A DNA stretch of 62,904 bases from a candidate division TA06 bacterium B3_TA06. GTDB lineage: Bacteria > Hydrothermota > Tepidihabitantia > B3-TA06. Positions 15,881-24,068 of this stretch are shown piece after piece. The stretch lies in NCBI GenBank assembly GCA_005223075.1, contig NJBO01000005.1:1-62904 (forward strand). The letters are read 5' to 3'. The position numbers were made by a program, and so were the translations under genes. The notes beneath the pieces are model-generated. The model did not search any database. It was not told the origin of the DNA and was given only the letters and a program-made list of their open reading frames with translations. The stretch's first letter is position 1. Each line of letters begins with the position of its first letter.

Positions 15881-17280
15881 ACGTTGTGCTGCTTTTGCTG
15901 ATAGCTGTTCCGTTTATAGGTGGGCTGCTTGTGCTCTTCCCCGGACGATTCCTGCGGGTGCTGCGGTGGATATTCAGTCTTTTGACCGTTCTTGCTACTG
16001 GATTGCTTTTGGCGCTGAACTTCACCTCGGCGAGCAATAGAGGATTCAGGCTCTGGCATATTTTGGGATCGGCAGAATCCCCTCAGTTCTTTACTTCTCC
16101 CATAACCCTTGTTATCGCAGTAGCCTTTGTCTTTCTCTGTCTGATCATAATGCTTTTTTCCTTCGGGTTCTTCCGGAAGAGTGAGGAAGCAGATACCGAG
16201 TATTATTCCTTAATGCTTTTCATGCTTGGCTCCGCAATGGGTTTGCTTTTCACCAACGATCTTGTTTTCATCTATATCTTCTGGGAGATAGCGGCGGTGG
16301 CTGCCTGGCGGCTTATCGGTTTCGGTCGAACCCAGGAGAAGATATCTATCGCCGCAAGAACCCTCCTTATTAATTTCTTCGGTTCAGCCTTTATGCTGGT
16401 CGGGTTCCTTCTTCTGGCTTCAGAGTTCGGTTCGCTTAATCTAGGCGATATGGTGGGCAAGCCTATGCCTGTGCTTGCAGGTATCTTCATACTCTGCGGC
16501 GTCTTCGCAAAGTCTGCGGTGATACCACTCTACATCTGGGTTCCATCGGCATATGCGGTATCACCCACACCGGTAGTAGCTCTCCTGGCCGGGATGCTGG
16601 AGAACTTCGGACTTATCGCCTTTATGAAGATCTTTGTGGAAACCTTTGCGCTTTCAGGGGCTTGGCAGCTTTCCATCCTGTGGATAGCGCTTGCTTCCAG
16701 TATTGTAACGGGTGGAGTCGCCCTTGTCGTAAACGACTACCGGCGCATCCTGGGATACTCAACCGTAAGCCAGCTTGCGTTCGTTCTTGCAGGATTTGCT
16801 ATATCGCCGGCTCTGGGCATGATCGGAGCGATTCTTTTCATAATCGCGCATGGATTAGGCAAGGCGACACTTCTTATGGGGTATGGAATAGTGGAGCGCG
16901 AGATGGGCGGACGTGGCATCAGACATAAGGGGCGGCTGGTTGCTAACTTCCCGATCCTTTTTGTGGGTGTTATCATCGCAACCCTTTCAGTCATAGGTCT
17001 GCCCCCACTTCTCGGGTTCTTTGCAAAGCTCGACGTCATCTTCGGCATCCTATCCAGCGGCAGGATCCTCATAGGAGCAGGATTTATCCTTGCTTCGATC
17101 CTCACCCTGCTCTATATGCTCAGGCTCTTTTCGTCCGTTTTTCTTATGGGCAAGAAACCGGAGCCACAGATGTCTCAATCCGTTTTCCTCTCCATACTCG
17201 TTCTTGTGATATCCCTTTCCCTTTTCGGTGCCAGTTTTGCAATAAAGCCGCTTTTGGCCTACATCGGAGCAGGAGGATAG
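15877..17280 (+). CDS. antiporter-like proton/sodium-translocating subunit (NuoN/M, MrpD family)
   Basis: 467 residues and about fourteen membrane helices; the GTG start overlaps the hydrogenase stop. Key ion-path residues are present: FIYIFWEIAAVAAWR contains the TM5 glutamate (Glu137), and GVFAKSAVIPLYIWVPSAY contains the TM7 lysine. It is additional to the complete Mrp set that follows, so the complex has three antiporter-like subunits. Confidence 0.85.
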   Translation: MNVVLLLLIAVPFIGGLLVLFPGRFLRVLRWIFSLLTVLATGLLLALNFTSASNRGFRLWHILGSAESPQFFTSPITLVIAVAFVFLCLIIMLFSFGFFRKSEEADTEYYSLMLFMLGSAMGLLFTNDLVFIYIFWEIAAVAAWRLIGFGRTQEKISIAARTLLINFFGSAFMLVGFLLLASEFGSLNLGDMVGKPMPVLAGIFILCGVFAKSAVIPLYIWVPSAYAVSPTPVVALLAGMLENFGLIAFMKIFVETFALSGAWQLSILWIALASSIVTGGVALVVNDYRRILGYSTVSQLAFVLAGFAISPALGMIGAILFIIAHGLGKATLLMGYGIVEREMGGRGIRHKGRLVANFPILFVGVIIATLSVIGLPPLLGFFAKLDVIFGILSSGRILIGAGFILASILTLLYMLRLFSSVFLMGKKPEPQMSQSVFLSILVLVISLSLFGASFAIKPLLAYIGAGG

Positions 17281-17281
17281 G

Positions 17282-19237
17282 ATGCGGTATCTATTGCAGC
17301 CGATGACATTGCTCGTTCTTATTCCCTTGGTCGGGGCGTTGCTGGCGTTTTTGATTCGTCCTGCTCGCCGTTATATAGCCATAGCAGCGGCTCTTGGAAC
17401 CGGTTATTTCGCTCTGCGGATCTTCTTGGATGGGCTTAGCGGAACCGGAACCTCGCCTATCCCTTTACCCGAGGTATTCGGGATTGCTAACCGCCTTCAA
17501 GCTGATGGGCTTTCAGGTGTCATCTTACTGCTTGTTTCCGGATTCGCGCTCCTTATATTCCTTTACAGCTTCCGCTTCCGCGGCGGGCCCCGGGATGACT
17601 GGAAGTTCTTTACCTTCGCTCTTCTCACCTACGGTGCGGCAAACGGGGCGCTTTTGGCCAGCTCCGTGCTTGTTCTTTACTTCTTCTGGGGGGTTCTGCT
17701 TTTTACTGTGTATGGACTCCTGTTCTACGGCAGGGGAGACGTGGAGATGGCCGCACGCAAGATGTTTGTTCTGAACGGTGTGGCCGACTTCCTGTTGCTG
17801 TTCGGGTTACTTGTTTTTATCATATATACCAAACAGCAGGGAGTAGAGCCAGGACAACTTGCCTACTTCCCTGGTATGAGGCGTTTTGCGCTCACAGACC
17901 CTCTGGCTATTGTTGCTTTTGTTTGCATCGCTGCCGCTGCTTTAACCAAGGCCGGGGCGTTCCCGATGCATACCTGGATTCCCAAAGCGGCGGAATCGGC
18001 TCCTGCAGAAACAATGGCGTTCATTCCTGCCAGCCTGGATAAGCTGTTGGGTATCTACCTGTTTGTCCGGCTTTGCTACTCCATCTTTGATATTCGTTCC
18101 AACCTTACCATACAGCTCATATTCCTTACGATAGGGGCGGTTACCGTTCTTGCCGCGGTGTTCATGGCTCTTGTTCAAAAGGACGCCATGCGGCTTCTTT
18201 CCTACCACGCGGTGAGCCAGGTAGGTTACATGATCCTGGGGATAGCGTCGGGAACTGTGATTGGAATCGCTGGTGGATTCTTCCACATGATGAATCATGC
18301 TATCTACAAGAGCACCCTCTTCCTTACCGGCGGAGCGGTGAGACGCCAGACCGGGGAGAGCGATCTTGAGAAGCTGGGAGGGCTTGCACGGGCTATGCCC
18401 GTTACCTTCTTCTCATTCCTTATAGCGGCTATGGCCATCTCAGGCGTGCCGCCGCTCAATGGTTTTGTGTCCAAGTGGCTTGTCTACCAGTCGTTTGTTG
18501 AACTGGGGCGGACCCAGCCTTTCTTCCTTGTCTTCCTGGTTGCAGGAGCGTTCGGCAGCGTGCTGACCCTCGCATCCTTCCTGAAGCTTACCCATTCTCT
18601 CTTCCTCGGCAGGCGGCCAAAACCGCTGGAAGGGGTCAAAGAGGTATCCTTCACCGGCTGGTTCCCACCCCTCCTGATGGCTTTGGCCTGTATAGCCTTC
18701 GGAGTCTTTGCCTTCAGGCTGCCCCTGCGTTATCTTGTCTCCCCGGCGCTTTCCGCATCGGTTATAGTTCCTTTAGGGCACTTTTCTCCGCTTGCTTTTG
18801 CAGCGATCGTGCTTGTCATCCTGTCTCTTGGTTTCCTTATCTACGTTGTCGGCGGCACCTATAGGCCTCGTCCGCGCAAGGTCTTCTTGGGCGCTGAGGA
18901 GTTGACCGAGGAGGAGATGCATCTTTCCGGCCCGCACTTCTACTCATCTATCAAAGAGATCAAGATATTTAGGGAGTTCTACCGCTTTGCAGAAGGAGGT
19001 TCCTTCGATTCCTTCCATTACATAGAGGGCGTCGCCGGGGTCATTGGGAAGACCTTGAAGAGGTTGATAGATGACGCCCTTAACGCATTCGTGCGTTTTG
19101 TAAGATACTTTTCCAACCTGGCAGGCAAAGGGTTTAGCCTTTTGCATACCGGAGGGTTGTCGTTTTATCTGGGTTGGATATTATTGGGGATCTTGATTTT
19201 GATCCTGTTCCTGATTCGAGGAGGCGGCGGTGCTTGA
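17282..19237 (+). CDS. NuoL/MrpA-like antiporter subunit with altered TM5 site
   Basis: 651 residues: a NuoL-type core plus a C-terminal extension that includes a final helix after an amphipathic stretch. The TM7 lysine is present (ALTKAGAFPMHTWIPKAA), as is VSQVGYMILGIASG. At the conserved TM5 Glu position, however, the sequence reads LYFFWGVLLF: Gly137 replaces Glu (the two sister subunits have Glu137 and Glu138). Ion translocation through this subunit may be changed or lost. ATG 17282 follows the upstream stop by 1 nt. Confidence 0.85.
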   Translation: MRYLLQPMTLLVLIPLVGALLAFLIRPARRYIAIAAALGTGYFALRIFLDGLSGTGTSPIPLPEVFGIANRLQADGLSGVILLLVSGFALLIFLYSFRFRGGPRDDWKFFTFALLTYGAANGALLASSVLVLYFFWGVLLFTVYGLLFYGRGDVEMAARKMFVLNGVADFLLLFGLLVFIIYTKQQGVEPGQLAYFPGMRRFALTDPLAIVAFVCIAAAALTKAGAFPMHTWIPKAAESAPAETMAFIPASLDKLLGIYLFVRLCYSIFDIRSNLTIQLIFLTIGAVTVLAAVFMALVQKDAMRLLSYHAVSQVGYMILGIASGTVIGIAGGFFHMMNHAIYKSTLFLTGGAVRRQTGESDLEKLGGLARAMPVTFFSFLIAAMAISGVPPLNGFVSKWLVYQSFVELGRTQPFFLVFLVAGAFGSVLTLASFLKLTHSLFLGRRPKPLEGVKEVSFTGWFPPLLMALACIAFGVFAFRLPLRYLVSPALSASVIVPLGHFSPLAFAAIVLVILSLGFLIYVVGGTYRPRPRKVFLGAEELTEEEMHLSGPHFYSSIKEIKIFREFYRFAEGGSFDSFHYIEGVAGVIGKTLKRLIDDALNAFVRFVRYFSNLAGKGFSLLHTGGLSFYLGWILLGILILILFLIRGGGGA

Positions 19238-19763
19238 GCTTATCGTTTTGTTGATCTTTATGATAGCGGCCGGTATTGTGGCTGTCGAGATCCGCGACCT
19301 CCTGGCTTCGGTGATAGCGTTAGGTGCGGTGGGGTTCGCTGTAGCCATTGGGTTCATAATGCTTGCAGCGCCCGATCTGGCCATAGTTCAGATCGTGATC
19401 GAGGTTCTCTCGGTGGTATTCTTTGTTGCGGTGATCCTGAAGACGACACACGTGGATTCTGCAGCAGGACGACCTTATAAACCGGCTGATATCTTTACCT
19501 TTGTGGTGTTCGGGGTGTTTGCGCTAGCCTTTGTCTACTTCGGTATCAGGCTGCTTGCAGGTCTTGCCCCTATGAGTCGGGAGCTCGGTCAGGTTGCAAG
19601 TCACTATCTAACGCAGGGTCTGGCAGAGACCGGGGCAGTGAACCGCGTAACCTCGGTGGTGCTCGACTACCGGGCGTTGGACACCCTGGGCGAGGCAACG
19701 GTTCTGTTTACCGCGGTGATGGGAGTCCTTGCAGTTCTCAGGCTTGAAGGGAGAAGGAAATGA
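19230..19763 (+). CDS. MrpA C-terminal / MbhD-MbhE-like membrane subunit
   Basis: 177 residues and about five helices. The first part (GFIMLAAPDLAIVQIVIEVL) is the MbhD/DUF4040 signature; the second (VNRVTSVVLDYRALDTLGE, then VLFTAVMGVLAVLR) is MbhE-like. In Mrp antiporters these form the C-terminal end of MrpA, so MrpA is split between this gene and 17282-19237. GTG 19230 follows GAGGAGGCGG inside the upstream gene. Confidence 0.85.
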   Translation: MLELIVLLIFMIAAGIVAVEIRDLLASVIALGAVGFAVAIGFIMLAAPDLAIVQIVIEVLSVVFFVAVILKTTHVDSAAGRPYKPADIFTFVVFGVFALAFVYFGIRLLAGLAPMSRELGQVASHYLTQGLAETGAVNRVTSVVLDYRALDTLGEATVLFTAVMGVLAVLRLEGRRK

Positions 19764-20197
19764 GTGGAATGACCCCGATTGTCAAGGTGGTAGTCCGCCT
19801 CGTTGGAGGATTCATTTTCCTTTACGGCTGCTACATCGTGCTCTACGGGCATCTCTCGCCCGGAGGCGGGTTCGCAGGCGGGGCGATTATAGCTGCAGGC
19901 CTTATACTTTCAAGGCTTGCATTCGGCACAACCGCAAAGCAGGAGAAGAGCGCCTCGATCTCCTCGTCCATCTTCGAAAGCACCGGTGGACTTCTCTTCC
20001 TTCTCGTTGGTTTGCTTGGGCTCTTTGTCGGCGGATACTTCTTTATAAATCTCTTTCCTTCCTTTGGCACACAAGGAAGGCTTGTCTCTGCCGGCTCTAT
20101 CCCCTTCTCTAACATTGCGATCGGCATCAAGGTAGCGGCGGCTATACTTTCCATCTTCCTTGTGCTGGCGTCAACCAAATACATATTCAAGGAGTGA
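19760..20197 (+). CDS. mrpB: Mrp antiporter subunit B
   Basis: 145 residues and four helices. GHLSPGGGFAGGAIIAAGL is the diagnostic MrpB/MbhF loop. ATG overlaps the preceding stop (ATGA). It is part of the cation-antiporter arm coupled to the hydrogenase. Confidence 0.9.
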   Translation: MSGMTPIVKVVVRLVGGFIFLYGCYIVLYGHLSPGGGFAGGAIIAAGLILSRLAFGTTAKQEKSASISSSIFESTGGLLFLLVGLLGLFVGGYFFINLFPSFGTQGRLVSAGSIPFSNIAIGIKVAAAILSIFLVLASTKYIFKE

Positions 20198-20201
20198 TGC
20201 G

Positions 20202-20540
20202 GTGATTATCCTGGTTGCTTCATTGATTCTGTTTCTTGTTGGGCTTTATGCCATAATCACCAAGCGCAACATGATAAAGGTAGCGGTGGGGTTTTCGCTT
20301 ATGGAGTACTCGGTAAACTTTCTGTTTGCTATTGTGGGATTTCGCCCCGGCGCCTTGCCGCCCATACTCCAGGTGGTTGAGGTAGGTAAGGTTTACTCCG
20401 ATCCCTTGCCTCAAGCCCTGGTGCTTACCGCTATAGTGATCGGTCTTGGCGTTACTGCTTTCATGCTCTCGTTGATATTACGGCTTTACAACCGCATCGG
20501 TTCCTTTGATCTCGAAGAGATCAAGAGGCTGAAAGGATAG
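20202..20540 (+). CDS. mrpC: Mrp antiporter subunit C (NuoK-like)
   Basis: 112 residues from GTG 20202, which follows AAGGAG with suitable spacing; a longer frame into mrpB is not needed. Three helices; SLMEYSVNFLFAIVG and DPLPQALVLTAIVIG are the MrpC/NuoK signature, including the buried glutamate. Confidence 0.9.
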   Translation: MIILVASLILFLVGLYAIITKRNMIKVAVGFSLMEYSVNFLFAIVGFRPGALPPILQVVEVGKVYSDPLPQALVLTAIVIGLGVTAFMLSLILRLYNRIGSFDLEEIKRLKG

Positions 20541-20546
20541 CTGGTT

Positions 20547-22055
20547 ATGGAGACATTTCCGGTTCTTTTGATTGCAATCCCCCTGGGCGGCGCATTTCTC
20601 GTCCCTATTCTCTACAAGGCCTGGAAGCGTTTGGCAGAGATCGTGGCTGGGCTTTGCCTAGCGGCTGTTTTGGCTTTGAGTATCTATCTCGCCTTCTTCC
20701 TTGTGCCTGGGAAGCCCCTGGTATACCTCTTCGGCAACTGGCCGGTTCCTTTGGGGATCGCGTTCGCGGTTGATAGGCTCTCCGCGTTCATGCTACTGGT
20801 TGTCTCTATGCTGGTTTTCTTCTCCTACCTCTTTGCTATCCGATACATGGATCACTTCACCGGGTCGGGCAAGTTCTATACCCTGTATCTTTTGATGCTT
20901 GTCGGGATGAACGGGGTGGTGATGACCGGCGATCTGTTTAACATGTTTGTGTTTATGGAGATCGCGGGTCTCTCCTCCTATGCGTTGGTTGCATTCGGCA
21001 CTGAGGCTGATGAGTTGGAAGCCGGCTTCAAATACATGGTGATGGGTGAGATCGCGAGTCTGATGATCCTTCTGGCGATCGCATTAATCTACGCCGCTAC
21101 CTCAACCCTTAATCTTGCGGATATCTCCCGTGCATTTGCCGCCATGGATAAGACCCCTGGCTTCTGGTTTGTGCTCATCCTCTTGATGTCCGGCTTTTCG
21201 ATCAAGGCAGCGCTTGTTCCTTTCCACTCCTGGTTGCCTGACGCGCACCCCTCGGCTCCTGCTCCGATCTCAGCGTTGCTTTCGGGTGTTTTTATCAAGG
21301 TGCTGGGGGTTTATGCTATGGCACGGATTCTCTTCAACGTATACGGCGTCTCACGAGCCAGCTACCCCGAGGTCTTTAATGCACTTCTGATCCTCGGACT
21401 TGCCTCGATTATTATTGCAAGCCTGCTTGCCCTTTATCAGAAGGACTACAAGCGGCTTCTGGCCTACTCAAGCATCAGTCAGATCGGCTACATTGTGCTT
21501 GCGTTGGGTATAGGCAATGAGCTCGCCCTTATAGGTGCGTTAGCGCATATCCTGAGCCACTCGCTCGGTAAGGGGCTTCTGTTTCTCACCTCAGGTTCTG
21601 TCGTCTACCGTGTTGGAGAACGCGACATAACCAAGTTTACCGGTGGGCTGGGCAAGCAGATGCCCTGGACCTCGCTTTCCTATAACCTGGGCGCTCTTTC
21701 TGTTGCCGGCATGCCTCCTTTCCTGGGCTTCTTCTCCAAGCTGTTTATTATCCTGGGCGCGGTAAAAGCGGGGTTCATCGTCCCTGCCGTCGTAGCCGGG
21801 CTCTTTGCTGTGGTTACCTTGGGCTATCTCTTGAAGATCACCAACAAGGTATTCTGGGGCAAGGAGGGTATAGGAGGGATAAAGGAGTCCCCGTTCGTTA
21901 TGGTCTTCGCCATGGTCTGTCTTGTTGTTCTGTTGGTGGCAGGCGGCGCGTTCTTCTTCTGGCTCAAACCCCACCTTTTGCAGCCTGCGGCAGATGTTCT
22001 GCTCAGGGGGACCGAGTATGCTGATATTGTGTTCAGGATAGGGGCGGGGGGTTAG
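20547..22055 (+). CDS. mrpD: Mrp antiporter subunit D
   Basis: 502 residues and about fourteen helices. The TM5 glutamate (MFVFMEIAGLSSYALVAFG, Glu138) and TM7 lysine (SIKAALVPFHSWLPDAH) are intact, as is LLAYSSISQIGYIVLALGIG. It is the canonical MrpD/MbhH ion pump and starts 7 nt after mrpC. Confidence 0.9.
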   Translation: METFPVLLIAIPLGGAFLVPILYKAWKRLAEIVAGLCLAAVLALSIYLAFFLVPGKPLVYLFGNWPVPLGIAFAVDRLSAFMLLVVSMLVFFSYLFAIRYMDHFTGSGKFYTLYLLMLVGMNGVVMTGDLFNMFVFMEIAGLSSYALVAFGTEADELEAGFKYMVMGEIASLMILLAIALIYAATSTLNLADISRAFAAMDKTPGFWFVLILLMSGFSIKAALVPFHSWLPDAHPSAPAPISALLSGVFIKVLGVYAMARILFNVYGVSRASYPEVFNALLILGLASIIIASLLALYQKDYKRLLAYSSISQIGYIVLALGIGNELALIGALAHILSHSLGKGLLFLTSGSVVYRVGERDITKFTGGLGKQMPWTSLSYNLGALSVAGMPPFLGFFSKLFIILGAVKAGFIVPAVVAGLFAVVTLGYLLKITNKVFWGKEGIGGIKESPFVMVFAMVCLVVLLVAGGAFFFWLKPHLLQPAADVLLRGTEYADIVFRIGAGG

Positions 22056-22056
22056 G

Positions 22057-22551
22057 ATGCGGCGAGTGGTTTTGTTTGTCCTCAGCTACGGATTGTGGTT
22101 ACTCCTGACCTTGCCAGGAGGCGATTGGCCGGTCTATGTTGTTGGAGCGGTGTTGGCGCTTCTTGTGGCTATCTTCTTCGGTGCAGAGTTTACCCATCGG
22201 CCCCTTTCATTCCTCAACCCTCGTCGCTGGTTCTGGGGCATCATCTACATACCTGTATTCTTCTGGCACATGCTGGTGGCCAATCTTGACGTTGCGTTCC
22301 GCGTGCTTCATCCTGCCTGTCCTGTAAAACCCGGAATCGTGAAGGTGAAAACCGCGCTCAAGACAGACGTGGCCAAGGCGTTTCTTGCCAACTCCATCAC
22401 CCTTACCCCTGGAACCATGACCGTTGACGTGGATGAAGATGTTCTTTACGTTCATTGGATCGACGTCTTCGGTGACGGCGAGGATATCGAGGCCAACACA
22501 AAGGTAATAGTGGCGAAGTTCGAGAAGTACTTGATGAGGATCTTCGAATGA
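22057..22551 (+). CDS. mrpE: Mrp antiporter subunit E
   Basis: 164 residues. Two or three N-terminal helices are followed by a soluble domain with the MrpE motif ANSITLTPGTMTVDVDED and LYVHWIDV. It overlaps mrpF by 4 nt. Confidence 0.88.
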   Translation: MRRVVLFVLSYGLWLLLTLPGGDWPVYVVGAVLALLVAIFFGAEFTHRPLSFLNPRRWFWGIIYIPVFFWHMLVANLDVAFRVLHPACPVKPGIVKVKTALKTDVAKAFLANSITLTPGTMTVDVDEDVLYVHWIDVFGDGEDIEANTKVIVAKFEKYLMRIFE

Positions 22552-22814
22552 GTGTTCTCTGGATTAGCATCCTTATTATCCTTGGGGTTGCGTCTTTCCT
22601 GTGCCTTTTCCGCATCTTCCGCGGGCCCACGATTGCCGACCGCATGGTTGGGGTGGATATCATGGGGATACTGTTCGTCGGGATAACGGCGATTACCGGT
22701 ATAATTTACAATCTCTCATTCCTGCTGGATATCGCGATTGCCCTTGCCTTGATTAGTTTTGTCGGGACGCTTGCCCTGGCCAAGTACCTTGAACGGAGGA
22801 CGCTCGATGACTGA
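22548..22814 (+). CDS. mrpF: Mrp antiporter subunit F
   Basis: 88 residues and three helices; FRGPTIADRMVGVDIMG is the MrpF signature. ATGA overlap with mrpE; overlaps mrpG by 8 nt. Confidence 0.88.
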   Translation: MSVLWISILIILGVASFLCLFRIFRGPTIADRMVGVDIMGILFVGITAITGIIYNLSFLLDIAIALALISFVGTLALAKYLERRTLDD

Positions 22815-23217
22815 GGTAACTGTAGTTGATATAATCGGATACATCGTGATCCTTGTTGGTGTGCTTTTTGACCTTCTTGGAGCCATTGGTCTTGTCCGTT
22901 TCCCGGATGTTTACAACCGTCTGCAGTCGGCAACGAAGAGCGTTACCCTGGGCACCTTCGGGATTATGATCGGGATCCTGATCGTTACAGGCTTTACCCC
23001 TTTGGGGATCAAGGCGCTCATCTGCGGCGTCTTCCTGCTGTTGACCGCACCCGTTTCGGCACACGCCCTTTCCCGCGGTTCCTTGCGCTTTGGAGCAAAG
23101 ATGTGGAAGGGGACTGTGATTGATTCCTACGGCAAGGACAAACTGGGAGGGCCGCAGATCGAAAGCGAGGAAGGCGAAACCAAGGAGAGCAAGGAGAAGG
23201 AAGATGAAGTGGCCTAA
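22807..23217 (+). CDS. mrpG: Mrp antiporter subunit G
   Basis: 136 residues. Three helices with IGLVRFPDVYNRLQSATKSV, the MrpG signature, and a charged C-terminal tail. ATG 22807 has GGAGGA upstream; the longer frame from 22759 lies in mrpF and is not used. Confidence 0.88.
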   Translation: MTEVTVVDIIGYIVILVGVLFDLLGAIGLVRFPDVYNRLQSATKSVTLGTFGIMIGILIVTGFTPLGIKALICGVFLLLTAPVSAHALSRGSLRFGAKMWKGTVIDSYGKDKLGGPQIESEEGETKESKEKEDEVA

Positions 23218-23809
23218 GATTCGAGAACTGGGTGAGGCGCTGCGATCTCTCTTCTCCGCTCCTTACACCACTAAATTTCCCAAAAGGGCAACCCTGCCTC
23301 CGCCTCGGTTCCGCGGCGTTATCGTTTTCGATGAAGAGAAATGCATCGGTTGCGGGGCATGCGTTGAGGTTTGTCCTGCCAGGGCGCGTGAGCTTGAGGA
23401 TAATCTTGAGAAAGGCATCAGGCACGTGGTCTATCTAAAGGATATGTGCATCTTCTGCGGTCAGTGCGTTACATATTGCCCGACAGAGGCCATTCGCCAC
23501 ACCGTTGATTACGACATGACTTTTCTTGACAAGGAACAATACCGGGATGAGATCGAAAAGGAACTTTTGTTCTGCGAGCGCTGCGGTGGGGTGATAACTA
23601 CCCGTGAGCATCTTAACTGGATCGCCCGACGCCTGGGGGAGCTTGCCTATGCCAACCCTACCCTGGTTCTGGCGCGTCAGAGCAGTTTGGATACGGTTGA
23701 GATGAAGCCTGAGCGCGGTGATGCCGAACCTTACCGCAGTGACCACCAGCGGCTTTTGTGCCCTGCTTGCCGGCGCAAGGTGATCCTTAACGAGCTCTGG
23801 GGATATTAA
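23204..23809 (+). CDS. two-cluster ferredoxin subunit (NuoI/MbhN/HycF-like) with zinc ribbon
   Basis: 201 residues from ATG 23204 (AAGGAGAAGGAAG upstream). CIGCGACVEVCPARA and CIFCGQCVTYCPTEA bind two 4Fe-4S clusters next to the small subunit. The C-terminal half has two further CxxC pairs (LFCERCGG, LLCPACRRKV), probably a zinc ribbon found in some Ech/Hyc-associated ferredoxins. It is the last gene of the operon; a strong hairpin follows 5 nt after the stop. Confidence 0.85.
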   Translation: MKWPKIRELGEALRSLFSAPYTTKFPKRATLPPPRFRGVIVFDEEKCIGCGACVEVCPARARELEDNLEKGIRHVVYLKDMCIFCGQCVTYCPTEAIRHTVDYDMTFLDKEQYRDEIEKELLFCERCGGVITTREHLNWIARRLGELAYANPTLVLARQSSLDTVEMKPERGDAEPYRSDHQRLLCPACRRKVILNELWGY

Positions 23810-23814
23810 GTAAA

Positions 23815-23850
23815 CCCCACGCGAATGCGTTGCATTCGCGTGGGGACCCC
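23815..23850 (+). terminator. strong hairpin after the hydrogenase operon
   Basis: A perfect 14-bp stem, CCCCACGCGAATGC / GCATTCGCGTGGGG, with loop GTT, then ACCCC. Such a stem should stop or stabilise the transcript. There is no T-run, so intrinsic termination is uncertain. It is the longest-stemmed member of the GGGGTCCCC hairpin family. The rest of the 259-bp convergent spacer shows no gene. Confidence 0.6.
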
Positions 23851-24068
23851 CGAACAGAAAAAAAAGAGTGGTCCCATCAACGTTGTATCCGGCACCTTCT
23901 TTAAATAGACTAGTCCATGCTCCTGCGATAACCTCTTTCATTGCTGCGGGACTTTGTAGTAAAGGAAGGAGGCGAAGCCTAAGCTTCAGCTAAGTATTCT
24001 GTCTTTCCTTTGTCAGAAGATAATGATACCCTGATTGTCGATTGGGTTCGGATCTCTAGGGAATCTTT

